Source: Microbacterium sp. SY138 (GTDB lineage Bacteria > Actinomycetota > Actinomycetes > Actinomycetales > Microbacteriaceae). From it: a DNA stretch of 64,000 nt. Under the pieces are notes generated by a model. That model was given only the letters and a program-made list of their open reading frames with translations, did not search any database and had not been told where the DNA came from. Position numbers and translations under genes: made by a program. The stretch lies in assembly GCF_039729145.1 (NCBI RefSeq), contig NZ_CP155793.1, forward strand, positions 1,116,001-1,180,000. The letters run 5' to 3'. This document shows, piece by piece, positions 52,502 through 61,044 of the stretch (position 1 is its first letter; each line of letters starts with the position of its first letter).

Positions 52502-53232
52502 TGCGTCTCGGACGAGTCGCCACCACGCGAGGCCCCCGGTGGGTACGGCAGGCGGCCGACGGCTTGATCCCGGTGACGGATCCGTTCGTCGCCTTCGCCG
52601 AGGGGCAGGAGCCGGAGGATGCCGGGCCGCGCATCGAAGGCACGGTCATCGCGCCGGTGGATCCGCTGGTGATCGTCGGCATAGCCCAGAACGGACCCGC
52701 CCACGTCTCTCCCGTGCAGGCGTGGCTCAAGAGCCCGCGGACGGTGACCGCCGGCGGCGTCGACGTCGTCCTGCGCCGCGATGCGGGCGGCCAGGTCGCC
52801 GAGGGGGAGATCGCGGTCGTGATCGGCCGCCCGACCCGGGGGCTGACCGCGCAGACCGCGCACGAGTACGTGCTCGGGGTCACCGCGGTGAACGACCTCT
52901 CGAGTCCGGAGCGCGCGGCGTTCGATCCGCGAAATTTCGAATCGAAGTCGGGGGAGGGGTACACGCCGCTCGGCCCCTGGATCGACACCGCAGCCGGGAT
53001 CGACGATGTGCGCCTCCAGGTGGAGGTCGACGGACGCCCGGTCGCCGAGACCGGAAGCCGGGAGTTGCCGATGTCGATCCGCGACTGCCTCGCCTACGTG
53101 GCCGCGTGGTCGCCGCTCGGCCCGGGCGATGTCGTCATGACGGGTGCTCCGCACTCGCAGGCGCCCGTGGGGCCGGGGCAGATCGTGACCGTCAGAGTGG
53201 CGGGGATCGAGTTGGTCACGGCTTTCGTGTGA
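52501..53232 (+). CDS. Fumarylacetoacetate-hydrolase-family protein
   Basis: A 243-residue FAH-family protein. Metal-site residues appear in EGEIAVVIGRP and VTAVNDLSSPER, and the family pattern KSGEGYTPLGPWI holds. Family members hydrolyse or decarboxylate 2-oxo acids such as acylpyruvates. Its place in an idonate operon suggests a side reaction of 2-keto-3-deoxy or ring-opened intermediates; the actual role is unknown. Confidence 0.82.
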   Translation: MRLGRVATTRGPRWVRQAADGLIPVTDPFVAFAEGQEPEDAGPRIEGTVIAPVDPLVIVGIAQNGPAHVSPVQAWLKSPRTVTAGGVDVVLRRDAGGQVAEGEIAVVIGRPTRGLTAQTAHEYVLGVTAVNDLSSPERAAFDPRNFESKSGEGYTPLGPWIDTAAGIDDVRLQVEVDGRPVAETGSRELPMSIRDCLAYVAAWSPLGPGDVVMTGAPHSQAPVGPGQIVTVRVAGIELVTAFV

Positions 53233-53248
53233 CCGAGGAAGGAGCGCG

Positions 53249-54286
53249 GTGAACAACCTCGCCGTGGTGGCGCACGCCGCCGAAGACCTGCGGATCGAAG
53301 ACATCGGAGCCCCGGCGCCCCGATCGGACGAGGCCGTCGTGGGCATCGCCTACGGCGGCATCTGCGGATCCGACCTCCACTACTGGCAGCACGGCGCGGC
53401 CGGTGCATCGGTGCTGCGCGAGCCGATGATCCTCGGGCACGAGGTGTCCGGGGTCGTGGCCGTCGCTGCGGCCGACGGCACGGGACCGGCTGTCGGCACC
53501 CCCGTGGCCGTCCATCCGCTCACCGCGCACGGCGACGGTCGCACGCCCTGGCCCCCCGAGCATCCGAATCTCGCACCGGCCTCGACGTATCTCGGGTCGG
53601 CGATGCACCTGCCGCACACGCAGGGAGCCTTCGCGCGGCGCGTGGCGCTCCCTGCGCGCATGCTGTATCCGCTTCCTTCCGGCCTCGACCTGCAGACGGC
53701 GGCGCTGGCAGAGCCCGCGGCCGTCGCCTGGCACGGGGTGCAGAGGGCGGGGGATGTGCGCGACCGGCGAGTGGTCGTGATCGGCGCCGGACCCATCGGT
53801 CAGCTCGTCGCCGCCGTCGCCCAGCGTGCCGGCGCGTCCTCCGTGACCGTCACCGACCTGCAGCAGCGGCCGAGGAAGATCGCCGAGGCGCGCGGGATCC
53901 GAGCGATCGATGCGCGGGCTGAGACCGAGATCTCCGAGCTGTATGCCGATGTCGTGATCGAGTCGAGCGGAACGGTTCCGGGGCTCGACGCCGCCGTCTC
54001 CGCTGCTGTCCGCGGGGGCACGGTGGTGATGCTGGGGCTCCAGCGCGGGGGCGCGGTTCCCGCGCCGATGGCCACGGCGATCACTCGCGAGCTCACGCTG
54101 CGGGGGTCCTTCCGCTTCGGCGCGGAGTTCGGCGAGGTCATCGCCGCCCTCGCCGATGGCAGCCTCGACGTGCGCGGTATCATCAGCCAGGTGGTGCCTG
54201 TGGACGACGCGCTCGACGCGTTCGCACTGGCCGCCGACCCCGCGAGTTCCTGCAAGGTGCTCGTCGACTTCGGCCGGGAGGCATGA
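53249..54286 (+). CDS. idnD: L-idonate 5-dehydrogenase (MDR family)
   Basis: A 345-residue zinc alcohol-dehydrogenase-like enzyme oxidising L-idonate to 5-ketogluconate. Catalytic zinc ligands are kept: Cys in GGICGSDLHY and GHE in ILGHEVSG; the NAD site is VVIGAGPIGQLVAAVA, and GSAMHLPHTQGAF and LTLRGSFRFGAEF match IdnD. The four-Cys structural zinc lobe, normally between the catalytic GHE and GSAM, is absent; no cysteine remains there (HPLTAHGDGRTPWPPEHPN). The start is GTG 53249. Overlaps gntK by ATGA. Confidence 0.88.
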   Translation: MNNLAVVAHAAEDLRIEDIGAPAPRSDEAVVGIAYGGICGSDLHYWQHGAAGASVLREPMILGHEVSGVVAVAAADGTGPAVGTPVAVHPLTAHGDGRTPWPPEHPNLAPASTYLGSAMHLPHTQGAFARRVALPARMLYPLPSGLDLQTAALAEPAAVAWHGVQRAGDVRDRRVVVIGAGPIGQLVAAVAQRAGASSVTVTDLQQRPRKIAEARGIRAIDARAETEISELYADVVIESSGTVPGLDAAVSAAVRGGTVVMLGLQRGGAVPAPMATAITRELTLRGSFRFGAEFGEVIAALADGSLDVRGIISQVVPVDDALDAFALAADPASSCKVLVDFGREA

Positions 54287-54774
54287 GTGTGCGCGTCGTC
54301 GTGATGGGCCCGAGCGGTTCGGGCAAGTCGACCGTGGGTGCGTTCCTCGCCGAGAGCCTCGGTGCGCGCTTCATCGACGGCGATGATCTGCATCCGGCCG
54401 CGAACGTCCGCAAGATGGCGGCCGGGGTGCCTCTGGACGACACGGATCGGCTGCCCTGGCTCCGTCTGGTCGGCGAGACGCTGCAGAGTGAGGACCGCGT
54501 CGTCGTGGCGTGCTCGGCGCTCAAGCGCGTCTATCGCGACGTCATCCGGACCGGAGCGCCCGAGACGTTCTTCGCCGAACTCGCTATCGGTCGCGCGGTG
54601 CTCGAGGAGCGGATGCGGCTGCGGGCCGATCACTTCATGCCGGCGGCGCTCCTGGACTCGCAGCTCCAGACGCTCGAATCGCTCGAGGCCGATGAGGCTG
54701 GAATCCGGGTGGACGAGTCGGCGGACGTCCGGACCGCGGCCGCCGTCATCGCCGAAGCGGCACAGCGGCGCTGA
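54283..54774 (+). CDS. gntK: Gluconokinase
   Basis: A 163-residue GntK: P-loop GPSGSGKSTVG, GDDLHPAANVRKMAAGVPL, DDTDRLPWL and VACSALKRVYRDVIR. It phosphorylates gluconate to 6-phosphogluconate with ATP. Last gene of the idn operon, coupled to idnD as ATGA. Product is used by gnd. Confidence 0.95.
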   Translation: MSVRVVVMGPSGSGKSTVGAFLAESLGARFIDGDDLHPAANVRKMAAGVPLDDTDRLPWLRLVGETLQSEDRVVVACSALKRVYRDVIRTGAPETFFAELAIGRAVLEERMRLRADHFMPAALLDSQLQTLESLEADEAGIRVDESADVRTAAAVIAEAAQRR

Positions 54775-54818
54775 GAGTTCGGGGGCAGAGCGTGCGGAAA
54801 CGGCTCTGCGACCGGCGG

Positions 54819-54944
54819 TCAGTCCTTGCGGTATCCCGAGCGTCCCATCGCGAACAGCGCGATGAACGAGGTGACGGCTGCGCACACGGTCATGGCGCCG
54901 ATCAGCCAGAGGAGTGCGTGCGAGAGGAAGGCGCCGTCGAGCAT
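54819..54944 (-). CDS. 41-residue single-helix membrane protein
   Basis: A short frame MLDGAFLSHALLW... ending RSGYRKD* with a single membrane helix of about 22 residues (LIGAMTVCAAVTSFIALFA) and a positive C-terminus. Its start is ATG 54944 with GGAG seven bases upstream on the coding strand. It is antisense-free: gntK ends at 54774 and the rplY leader begins after it. I do not recognise the family; short single-helix proteins of this kind are common next to ribosomal genes in actinobacteria. Confidence 0.7.
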   Translation of the reverse strand: MLDGAFLSHALLWLIGAMTVCAAVTSFIALFAMGRSGYRKD

Positions 54945-55167
54945 GGGGGTTCTCCGTGTTCTGCAGAAAAAGGACCGGTGTCCTCAGCCTATCGGGTCAT
55001 CCGGTACCATTGAGGCTGTACCTCGGCGAGGGATGCTTCTGCGCGTGCGCGAACATCCGTTATCGACGCGGCGAAGCAAGCCCGGTGGCTTTCCTCCTGC
55101 GTCAGCGAGTTCGAAAATTCCAAGACCACCGCGCGGCGCCTTCGCTGCGTGTCCCGAAGGAGAACCC
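54945..55167. promoter_or_regulatory. Divergent region with -10-like box and long rplY leader
   Basis: TACCAT at 55005-55010 could be the -10 of rplY, giving a leader of about 150 bases (start near 55017) before the AAGGAG at 55157. No convincing -35 and no terminator/attenuator stem were found. The leader is unusually long for this genome and could be structured. Confidence 0.4.
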
Positions 55168-55782
55168 ATGTCTGAAGACACCAAGGTCCAGGCCGAGCTC
55201 CGCGAGAGCTTCGGCAAGGGCTTCGCCCGCCGCCTCCGCGCCGCCGGCAAGATCCCCGCCGTCATCTACGGCCACGGCACCGAGCCGGTGCACGTCGCGC
55301 TGCCGGGCCACCAGGTCTCGCTCATCATCCGTCGCGCCAACGCGCTTCTCGAGCTCGACATCGAGGGCAAGGGCCAGCTCGCCCTCGTCAAGGACGTCCA
55401 GCGCGACCCGGTGCACCAGATCATCGAGCACATCGACCTGCTCGTCGTGAAGAAGGGCGAGAAGGTCGCCATCGACGTCCCGATCGTCGTCACGGGCGAG
55501 TCCGCTGCCGGCACCATCGTCAACCTCGACGCGACCACGCTGTCGATCGAGGCCGAGGCCACGCACATCCCGCAGAACATCGAGGTCTCCGTCGAGGGCC
55601 TGGAAGAGGGCGCGCACATCACCGGCGCCGACGTGAAGCTCCCCAAGGGCTCCACGCTGCTCTCCGACCCCGAGGTCCTCGTCGTGGCGATCTCGGTCCC
55701 GGCTGCACCCACCGAGGATGACGAAGAGGCCGCCGAGGCCGGCGAGGCCACCGAGGCTGCCGAAGAGGCCGCCGCGGAGTGA
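55168..55782 (+). CDS. rplY: 50S ribosomal protein L25/general stress protein Ctc
   Basis: A 204-residue L25 of the long CTC type that binds 5S rRNA. Domain 1 (about 5-95) has FGKGFARRLRAAGKIPAVIYGHG; domain 2 (about 100-185) is the TL5/Ctc beta domain. The C-terminus is an acidic Glu/Ala tail (DDEEAAEAGEATEAAEE) common in actinobacteria. GAAGGAG precedes the ATG. Confidence 0.95.
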   Translation: MSEDTKVQAELRESFGKGFARRLRAAGKIPAVIYGHGTEPVHVALPGHQVSLIIRRANALLELDIEGKGQLALVKDVQRDPVHQIIEHIDLLVVKKGEKVAIDVPIVVTGESAAGTIVNLDATTLSIEAEATHIPQNIEVSVEGLEEGAHITGADVKLPKGSTLLSDPEVLVVAISVPAAPTEDDEEAAEAGEATEAAEEAAAE

Positions 55783-55799
55783 CCTCCGACTGATTCATC

Positions 55800-55834
55800 A
55801 CAGAGGGGACGCGATCCGATCGCGTCCCCTCTGT
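55800..55834 (+). terminator. rplY intrinsic terminator
   Basis: ACAGAGGGGACGCGAT (55800-55815) pairs with ATCGCGTCCCCTCTGT (55819-55834), a 16-base perfect stem with a CCG loop. It lies 18 bases after the rplY stop and 47 bases before pth, so pth needs its own promoter or readthrough. Confidence 0.9.
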
Positions 55835-55880
55835 CGTATCCTGACCGGGGCTGCGCACCCGGCGGGGAGAGGACGACGAC

Positions 55881-56462
55881 ATGGCATCGACCTGGCTCGT
55901 GGTGGGGCTCGGCAACCCCGGCCCGCGATACGAGGCCACGCGACACAACATCGGGCAGATGGTGGTCGATGAGCTGGCATCGCGGCGCGGCGAAGCCTTC
56001 CGTGAGCACAAGGGCGGAGCCCGCGTCGTCGAGACGTGGGTGCGCCCCGGCGCGGACAAGCTCGTGCTGGCCAAGCCGAACACCTTCATGAACGTCTCGG
56101 GGACCCCGGTGGCGGCGCTGGCCCGGTTCTACTCGGTGCCGCCAGAGCAGGTGATCGTGGTACACGATGAACTCGACATCCCGTTCGACACGGTCAAGCT
56201 CAAGACCGGGGGAGGACACGGCGGACACAACGGTGTCCGTGATGTCGCACGGGCGCTGAGCACTGCCGACTTTCCGCGTGTGCGGGTGGGCATCGGCCGT
56301 CCGGTCGGGCGTCAGGATCCCGCGGACTGGGTGCTCGCCCCGTTCGGCAAGGAAGAGCGGCCGAACCTGCCGATCCTCATCGCGGACGCCGCCGACGCGG
56401 TCGAGCTGCTGGTCGACGAAGGCCTTCTCGCGGCACAGCAGAAGCACCACGCGCCGCGCTGA
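55881..56462 (+). CDS. pth: Peptidyl-tRNA hydrolase
   Basis: A 193-residue enzyme that frees tRNA from stalled peptidyl-tRNA. Motifs include GLGNPGPRYEATRHNIG, KPNTFMNVSG, HDELDIPF and GGGHGGHNGVRDV, with the catalytic His and Asp conserved. Downstream of rplY, a frequent gene pair. SD GGAGAGGACG precedes the ATG. Confidence 0.96.
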   Translation: MASTWLVVGLGNPGPRYEATRHNIGQMVVDELASRRGEAFREHKGGARVVETWVRPGADKLVLAKPNTFMNVSGTPVAALARFYSVPPEQVIVVHDELDIPFDTVKLKTGGGHGGHNGVRDVARALSTADFPRVRVGIGRPVGRQDPADWVLAPFGKEERPNLPILIADAADAVELLVDEGLLAAQQKHHAPR

Positions 56463-56489
56463 GACGGCCGCTGCGGGGTCGTGGCGCGG

Positions 56490-57173
56490 TCAGGCCGTAT
56501 AGGTCGACAGGCCCGTCGCAGCGCCCGCGGTCAGCGCGACGACCAGGGCGATGAAGAAGATCACCGACGCCAGGACGGCGACCACGACAGCGGCGATTCC
56601 CGCGCCGCGGCCACGCTTCTTGGCGATCGCGACGATACCGAGCACGATCGCTGCGATGCCGACGACGGTCCCGATCCAGAAGGAGAGCTCCGCCCAGAGC
56701 ACCTGATCCCGCACCGGGGTGAGCACGCGGAGGTCGTCGGCGGTGACCGATGCGCCGTTCGGGAGGAACCGACCGATCTCGAACGCGCTGATGCCCACGA
56801 CGATCGCCGGCACCACGGCCGCGACGAGCGCGAGAACCAGCGCAAGTGTTCCGAAGAGTCCGGAGGTGGACGGTGTCGCGGCGTCGGGCACCTGATAGGC
56901 GCCGGCCGGGGTGGCGTAGCCGCCGACAGGCACCTGGTAGGCCCCGGGAGGGGCTGCCGGATACCCGGGCGCGGGCGCTGCCGGGTAGCCGGAGGGCGTT
57001 GCCGGAGGATACGGGGCACCCGCCGGGGGATACGCGGGAGCTGCAGGGGGATACGCGGGAGCTGCCGGAGGGTACCCGGGGGCGGTCGGCGGCGGGAACG
57101 CGCCGGTCGCGGGGGACGCAGACGGGTCGGAGGGCACGGCACCGGGCGGGGGAGGCAGCTGCGGATCAGTCAC
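56490..57173 (-). CDS. Proline-rich DUF4190-like membrane protein
   Basis: A 227-residue protein. Residues 1-100 are an extended Pro/Ala/Tyr/Gly region with PAAPAYPPA-type repeats (18-bp DNA repeats near 57025-57070). Three or four membrane helices follow (LFGTLALVLALVAAVVPAIV, FWIGTVVGIAAIVLGIVAIA, GIAAVVVAVLASVIFFIALVVALTAG). The Pro-rich part is likely cytoplasmic and might bind cell-division or secretion partners. GTG 57173 is six bases after TAGGAT with no Shine-Dalgarno. Function unknown. Confidence 0.8.
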   Translation of the reverse strand: MTDPQLPPPPGAVPSDPSASPATGAFPPPTAPGYPPAAPAYPPAAPAYPPAGAPYPPATPSGYPAAPAPGYPAAPPGAYQVPVGGYATPAGAYQVPDAATPSTSGLFGTLALVLALVAAVVPAIVVGISAFEIGRFLPNGASVTADDLRVLTPVRDQVLWAELSFWIGTVVGIAAIVLGIVAIAKKRGRGAGIAAVVVAVLASVIFFIALVVALTAGAATGLSTYTA

Positions 57174-57194
57174 GCCCCCATCCTAAGGCGAGGC

Positions 57195-58199
57195 TCAGAC
57201 GCGCCGGAGCAGACCCACCCGGTCGTACACGTCGGAGAGGGTCGCGTCGGCGACGGCGTCAGCGCGCGCGGCGTTCTCCGCCAGGATGCGATCGAGCTCG
57301 GCAGGATCGTCGAGCAGCTCGAGGGCCCTGGCACGCACCGGCTCGAACTCGTTCACGATGACCTCGGCAAGACCCTTCTTGAAATCGCCGTAACCGCGAC
57401 CCGCGTATTCGTCCTCGATCGCGGCGACCTGGCGCCCGGTGAGGGCCGCGTAGATCGTGAGCAGGTTCGAGACGCCGGGCTTGTTCTCGCGGTCGAACCG
57501 CACCGATCCCTCGTTGTCGGTCACCGCACGCATGATCTTCTTCGCCGACTTCGCCGGGTCGTCGAGCATCCACAGCACGCCGGCATCGCTTTCGGCCGAC
57601 TTCGACATCTTCGACGTCGGGTTCTGCAGGTCGTAGATGCGCGCGGTCTCCTTCTGGATGACCGGCATCGGCACGGTGAAGGTCTCGCCGAAGCGCGAGT
57701 TGAAGCGCTCGGCGAGGTCGCGCGTGAGCTCGACGTGCTGCTTCTGGTCGTCACCCACCGGCACCACGTCGGTCTGGTACAGCAGAATGTCGGCGGCCAT
57801 CAGCACCGGGTAGGTGAACAGTCCGACGCTGGTCGAGTCCGCGCCGTACCGCGAGGACTTGTCCTTGAACTGGGTCATCCGGCCGGCCTCGCCGAAGCCC
57901 GTGATGGTGCTGAGGATCCACGCGAGCTCGGCGTGTGCTCGCACATGCGACTGCACGTACAGCGTCGACAGCGACGGCTCGATGCCGGCCGCGATGTACT
58001 GGGCGGCCGTGCGACGCGTCTTCTCGCGGAGCTCGGCCGGATCCTGGGCGACCGTGATCGCGTGCAGGTCGACGACGGAGAAGAACGCGTCGTAGGAGCT
58101 CTGCAGGTCCCGCCACTGGAGCAGCGCGCCGATGTAGTTGCCGATCTGGAGGGAGTCGGCGGAGGGCTGCATTCCGGAGTAAAGGCGAGGTTTCGTCAC
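57195..58199 (-). CDS. trpS: Tryptophanyl-tRNA synthetase
   Basis: A 334-residue class I synthetase. The HIGH-equivalent is [12 protein letters not shown], and the second signature is the exact KMSKS ([13 protein letters not shown]). It charges tRNA-Trp. GTG 58199 is seven bases after TAGGAT and has no Shine-Dalgarno. Divergent from the SRPBCC gene, which also looks leaderless. Confidence 0.96.
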   Translation of the reverse strand: MTKPRLYSGMQPSADSLQIGNYIGALLQWRDLQSSYDAFFSVVDLHAITVAQDPAELREKTRRTAAQYIAAGIEPSLSTLYVQSHVRAHAELAWILSTITGFGEAGRMTQFKDKSSRYGADSTSVGLFTYPVLMAADILLYQTDVVPVGDDQKQHVELTRDLAERFNSRFGETFTVPMPVIQKETARIYDLQNPTSKMSKSAESDAGVLWMLDDPAKSAKKIMRAVTDNEGSVRFDRENKPGVSNLLTIYAALTGRQVAAIEDEYAGRGYGDFKKGLAEVIVNEFEPVRARALELLDDPAELDRILAENAARADAVADATLSDVYDRVGLLRRV

Positions 58200-58244
58200 G
58201 GAGTCAATCCTATGGGGTGCACGCCGTGCCCCTACGATGGGCGC

Positions 58245-58886
58245 ATGGCCTCCGTATCCCCGCGTTCACGGTCGCGAGGGGATCGGGCCCTCTATGTCGA
58301 GATCCTCATCGTCGCGCCCCTGGACGAGGTGTGGCGGCTGACGCAGGATCCGGCCTCGCACGTGCGCTGGGATGCGCGTTTCAGCGACATCGTGCCGCAG
58401 CGCACCCGAGCAGACGGTGCGCAGGACTTCCGCTACGAGCTCGATCTCGTGGTGCACACGATCCGCGGGACCGGCGTATCGTACGCCACGAAGGAGAGCC
58501 CCTCGGGAGAGCGCACCTCCGCGCTGCTCTTCGACACCGACGATGCGCTCTCGCCGCTCGGAACCGGGCGCGGCTACTGGCGCTACGTGCCGACGGAGAA
58601 GGGCGTGCGATTCCTCACCGGCTACGACTACGCACCGGGATGGGGATGGCTGGGACGCGTTCTCGATCCGCTGGTGACCCGACGGTTCGTCTGGTGGCTC
58701 ACCGCCCGCAGCTTCGATCGTCTCCGGTTGTGGGCCGAGCTGGGCATACCTCCGGAGGAGACCAGCGGCTGGCGGTCGCTCCGGCGCGGGTACCGACCAC
58801 GCGCACGCAACTGCCTCTCACGCCCCCGGCGCACCGGGCGGACCATCATGGAGGACGTACCGATATCCCTCGAGGAGATCGCATGA
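58245..58886 (+). CDS. SRPBCC-fold protein (polyketide cyclase/START-like)
   Basis: A 213-residue protein whose N-terminal half (about 15-165) has the SRPBCC helix-grip pattern ([33 protein letters not shown]), followed by an amphipathic tail with basic residues. These folds bind hydrophobic ligands. TACGAT sits six bases before the ATG at 58245, so the start is probably leaderless. It heads a three-gene cassette and is coupled to the first DUF4166 gene by ATGA. Confidence 0.75.
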   Translation: MASVSPRSRSRGDRALYVEILIVAPLDEVWRLTQDPASHVRWDARFSDIVPQRTRADGAQDFRYELDLVVHTIRGTGVSYATKESPSGERTSALLFDTDDALSPLGTGRGYWRYVPTEKGVRFLTGYDYAPGWGWLGRVLDPLVTRRFVWWLTARSFDRLRLWAELGIPPEETSGWRSLRRGYRPRARNCLSRPRRTGRTIMEDVPISLEEIA

Positions 58887-59566
58887 CGACCGGGACCGGG
58901 ATCTTCGAGCGCGCACTGGGCGCCGACTTCGCGCGCCTCCATCCGCAGCTGCAGCGCCGCTTCGGGGTCGGCGTGGACGCCGGATACGGCTGCATCGGAC
59001 GCGGGGTGATGTCCGAGGTCCGGCGAGGCCCGTGGTGGACCCTGCCTTTCCTGCTGATCGGCACGTTCCGCAACATCCTGTTCCCCGAGCGGGGGTGGAA
59101 TGTGCCGTTCCGGATCGACAACCTGGCCTACGTCGACGACTTCGGTCGCGAGACCGTGACCTTCGTGCGGACGATGGACGTGCGCCCCGGCCGCCGCCGC
59201 CGATTCGACGCGACCATGATCTACAGCGACGCACGTCGACGGGTGGTCGACTATCTGGGTACGCACCAGCACCTGGCCGTCGACCTCGATCTGGCCGTCA
59301 CCGACGACGGCGGGCTCCTGCTCACCTCGGGCGCACAGCGCTTCTACGAGGGGCCCATCGCCTTCCGCTTCCCGATGCTCTTCAGCGGGCGCGCTCGGCT
59401 CATCGAGCGCTACGACGACGAGCAGGAGCGGTATCTGATCGACCTCGAGATCCACAACGATGTCTTCGGGTTCCTGTTCGGCTACCGCGGTGCCTTCACC
59501 TGCGAGTTCGTCGGCGGACCGGCTCCGGAGACCGTCAAGCCGTACCGCGAGGAGATCCGCGAGTGA
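58883..59566 (+). CDS. DUF4166 protein, copy 1
   Basis: A 227-residue protein with the DUF4166 layout: LHPQLQRRFGV near the N-terminus, WNVPFRIDNLAYVDDFGRETVTFVRTM and a C-terminal beta region ending FEYRGAFTCEF-like. The function is not known. Start overlaps the SRPBCC stop (ATGA) and its stop overlaps the next gene (GTGA). Confidence 0.7.
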   Translation: MTTGTGIFERALGADFARLHPQLQRRFGVGVDAGYGCIGRGVMSEVRRGPWWTLPFLLIGTFRNILFPERGWNVPFRIDNLAYVDDFGRETVTFVRTMDVRPGRRRRFDATMIYSDARRRVVDYLGTHQHLAVDLDLAVTDDGGLLLTSGAQRFYEGPIAFRFPMLFSGRARLIERYDDEQERYLIDLEIHNDVFGFLFGYRGAFTCEFVGGPAPETVKPYREEIRE

Positions 59567-60201
59567 CCGCGCGCGGAGCCGCCTTTCTCGAAGCGCTGGG
59601 GGAGGAGGCGGAGAGGCTTCATCCCGAGATCCTGGCGCAGATGCGCGTCGAGGCGAGGAACGACGGAGCCGAGGGGGTCTTCGCGGTCGCCGGCAGCCGG
59701 TTCGGGCGCCTCGCCGCCCTCGCGTCGCCCCTCGTCGGGCCGCGGCTGCTCGTCACGCGGTTCGGCCGCGACGTGCCCTTCCGGATCGATACCGTGTCCG
59801 GTCGATCGCCCTCGGGGCGGCCGACGCTCGACACGGTCCGGGAGTTCCGTTTCGCCGACACGACACAGCACGTCGTCGACCGGCTCTTCGCCACGGGACA
59901 TCCCGGCCTCGTCCAGAATGCGCTGGGGTCGAGGGGCCGGGTCGAGATGCTCGAGGAGTGCTCGGTGACCGACGACGGTGCGCTGCGTATGCGCACTCGG
60001 GCCGTCGCGCTGCGTCTCGGCCGATGCAGGATCGCGCTACGCGGGATTCTCCGCATCGACGTCGATCTCGTGGACGGCTGGGACGACACTCACGACCGAC
60101 GCACCATCGAGATGCGCGCGACGAGTCCCGTGCTCGGGACCGTCCTGGAGTACCGGGGATGGTACCGCTACGCGGATGCCACCCCCGGCGCCGCTCAATA
60201 G
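59563..60201 (+). CDS. DUF4166 protein, copy 2
   Basis: A 212-residue paralogue of the preceding gene, sharing the order LHPEILAQM, DVPFRIDTVSG, TLDTVREFRFADT and YRGWYRY. It starts with GTG 59563 overlapping the previous stop. Its end overlaps the exonuclease gene by seven bases. The pair suggests duplication and divergence, or a heterodimer. Confidence 0.7.
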   Translation: MTARGAAFLEALGEEAERLHPEILAQMRVEARNDGAEGVFAVAGSRFGRLAALASPLVGPRLLVTRFGRDVPFRIDTVSGRSPSGRPTLDTVREFRFADTTQHVVDRLFATGHPGLVQNALGSRGRVEMLEECSVTDDGALRMRTRAVALRLGRCRIALRGILRIDVDLVDGWDDTHDRRTIEMRATSPVLGTVLEYRGWYRYADATPGAAQ

Positions 60202-61034
60202 CGGTAGTCGACGACGACGGGCGCGTGGTCGCTCCAGCGCTGGTCATAGGCCGCAGCGCGCGCGACGTGGTAGGTCTCCACACGCTCGGCGAGTGCAGGC
60301 GTCGCCAGGTGGTAGTCGATGCGCCACCCGGAGTCGTTGTCGAACGCCTGCCCGCGCATCGACCACCAGGTGTAGGGTCCGTCGACCTCGCCGTGGAACT
60401 TCCGCCCCACGTCGATCCAGCCGAGGCCGGTGCCCACGGTGCCGTCGACACCGGAGACCTCCGCGCCGGCCTCGCCGAGGAACCGATCGAAGTACGCGCG
60501 CTCGCGGGGAAGGAAACCGGCCTTCTTGCGGTTTCCTCGCCAGTTCTTGATGTCGAGCTCGCGGTGTCCGACGTTCAGGTCGCCGGTCACGAGGGCGAGG
60601 GCGCCGTCGGCGCCGAGTTCAGCGAGCCGCGTGCCGAACGCGTCGAGGAACTTCCACTTCTCATCCTGCTTCGGGGTGTCGGCCTCGCCGGAGTGCACGT
60701 AGGCGCTCACCACGGTCAGCGGACGGTCGCCGATCAGGTAGTCGGCCTCGATCCATCGCCCCTTGGAGTCGAAGTCGTCGGGTCCGAAGGCGGTGCGCGA
60801 GGCCAGCGCAGGCGTGCGGCTGGCGATGGCGACGCCGGCACGTCCCTTCGCGGTGGCCTCGTCATGGACGAGCGACCAGCCAGGGAGCGCGGCCTCGAGA
60901 TGCTCGTCCTGCCCGCGCACCTCTTGCAGCGTGAGGATGTCGACTCCGGCGTCGTCGAGCCAGGAGCTCATCCCGTTGCGAGCCGCCGCTCGGATTCCGT
61001 TGACATTGACCGTGGCGATACGCAGATGAGGCAT
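60195..61034 (-). CDS. xthA: Exodeoxyribonuclease III (AP endonuclease family)
   Basis: A 279-residue DNase I-like enzyme that cuts DNA at abasic sites and removes 3' blocks. Motifs are NVNGIRAA, LTLQEVRG (Glu), the NVGHRELDIKNW stretch (Asn/Asp) and WSDHAPVVVDY (Asp-His). TAGGCT lies seven bases before ATG 61034, and no Shine-Dalgarno is visible, indicating leaderless translation. It follows the YihY gene on the same strand but likely has its own promoter within that gene's end. Confidence 0.93.
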   Translation of the reverse strand: MPHLRIATVNVNGIRAAARNGMSSWLDDAGVDILTLQEVRGQDEHLEAALPGWSLVHDEATAKGRAGVAIASRTPALASRTAFGPDDFDSKGRWIEADYLIGDRPLTVVSAYVHSGEADTPKQDEKWKFLDAFGTRLAELGADGALALVTGDLNVGHRELDIKNWRGNRKKAGFLPRERAYFDRFLGEAGAEVSGVDGTVGTGLGWIDVGRKFHGEVDGPYTWWSMRGQAFDNDSGWRIDYHLATPALAERVETYHVARAAAYDQRWSDHAPVVVDYRY

Positions 61035-61044
61035 GGTCACAAGC

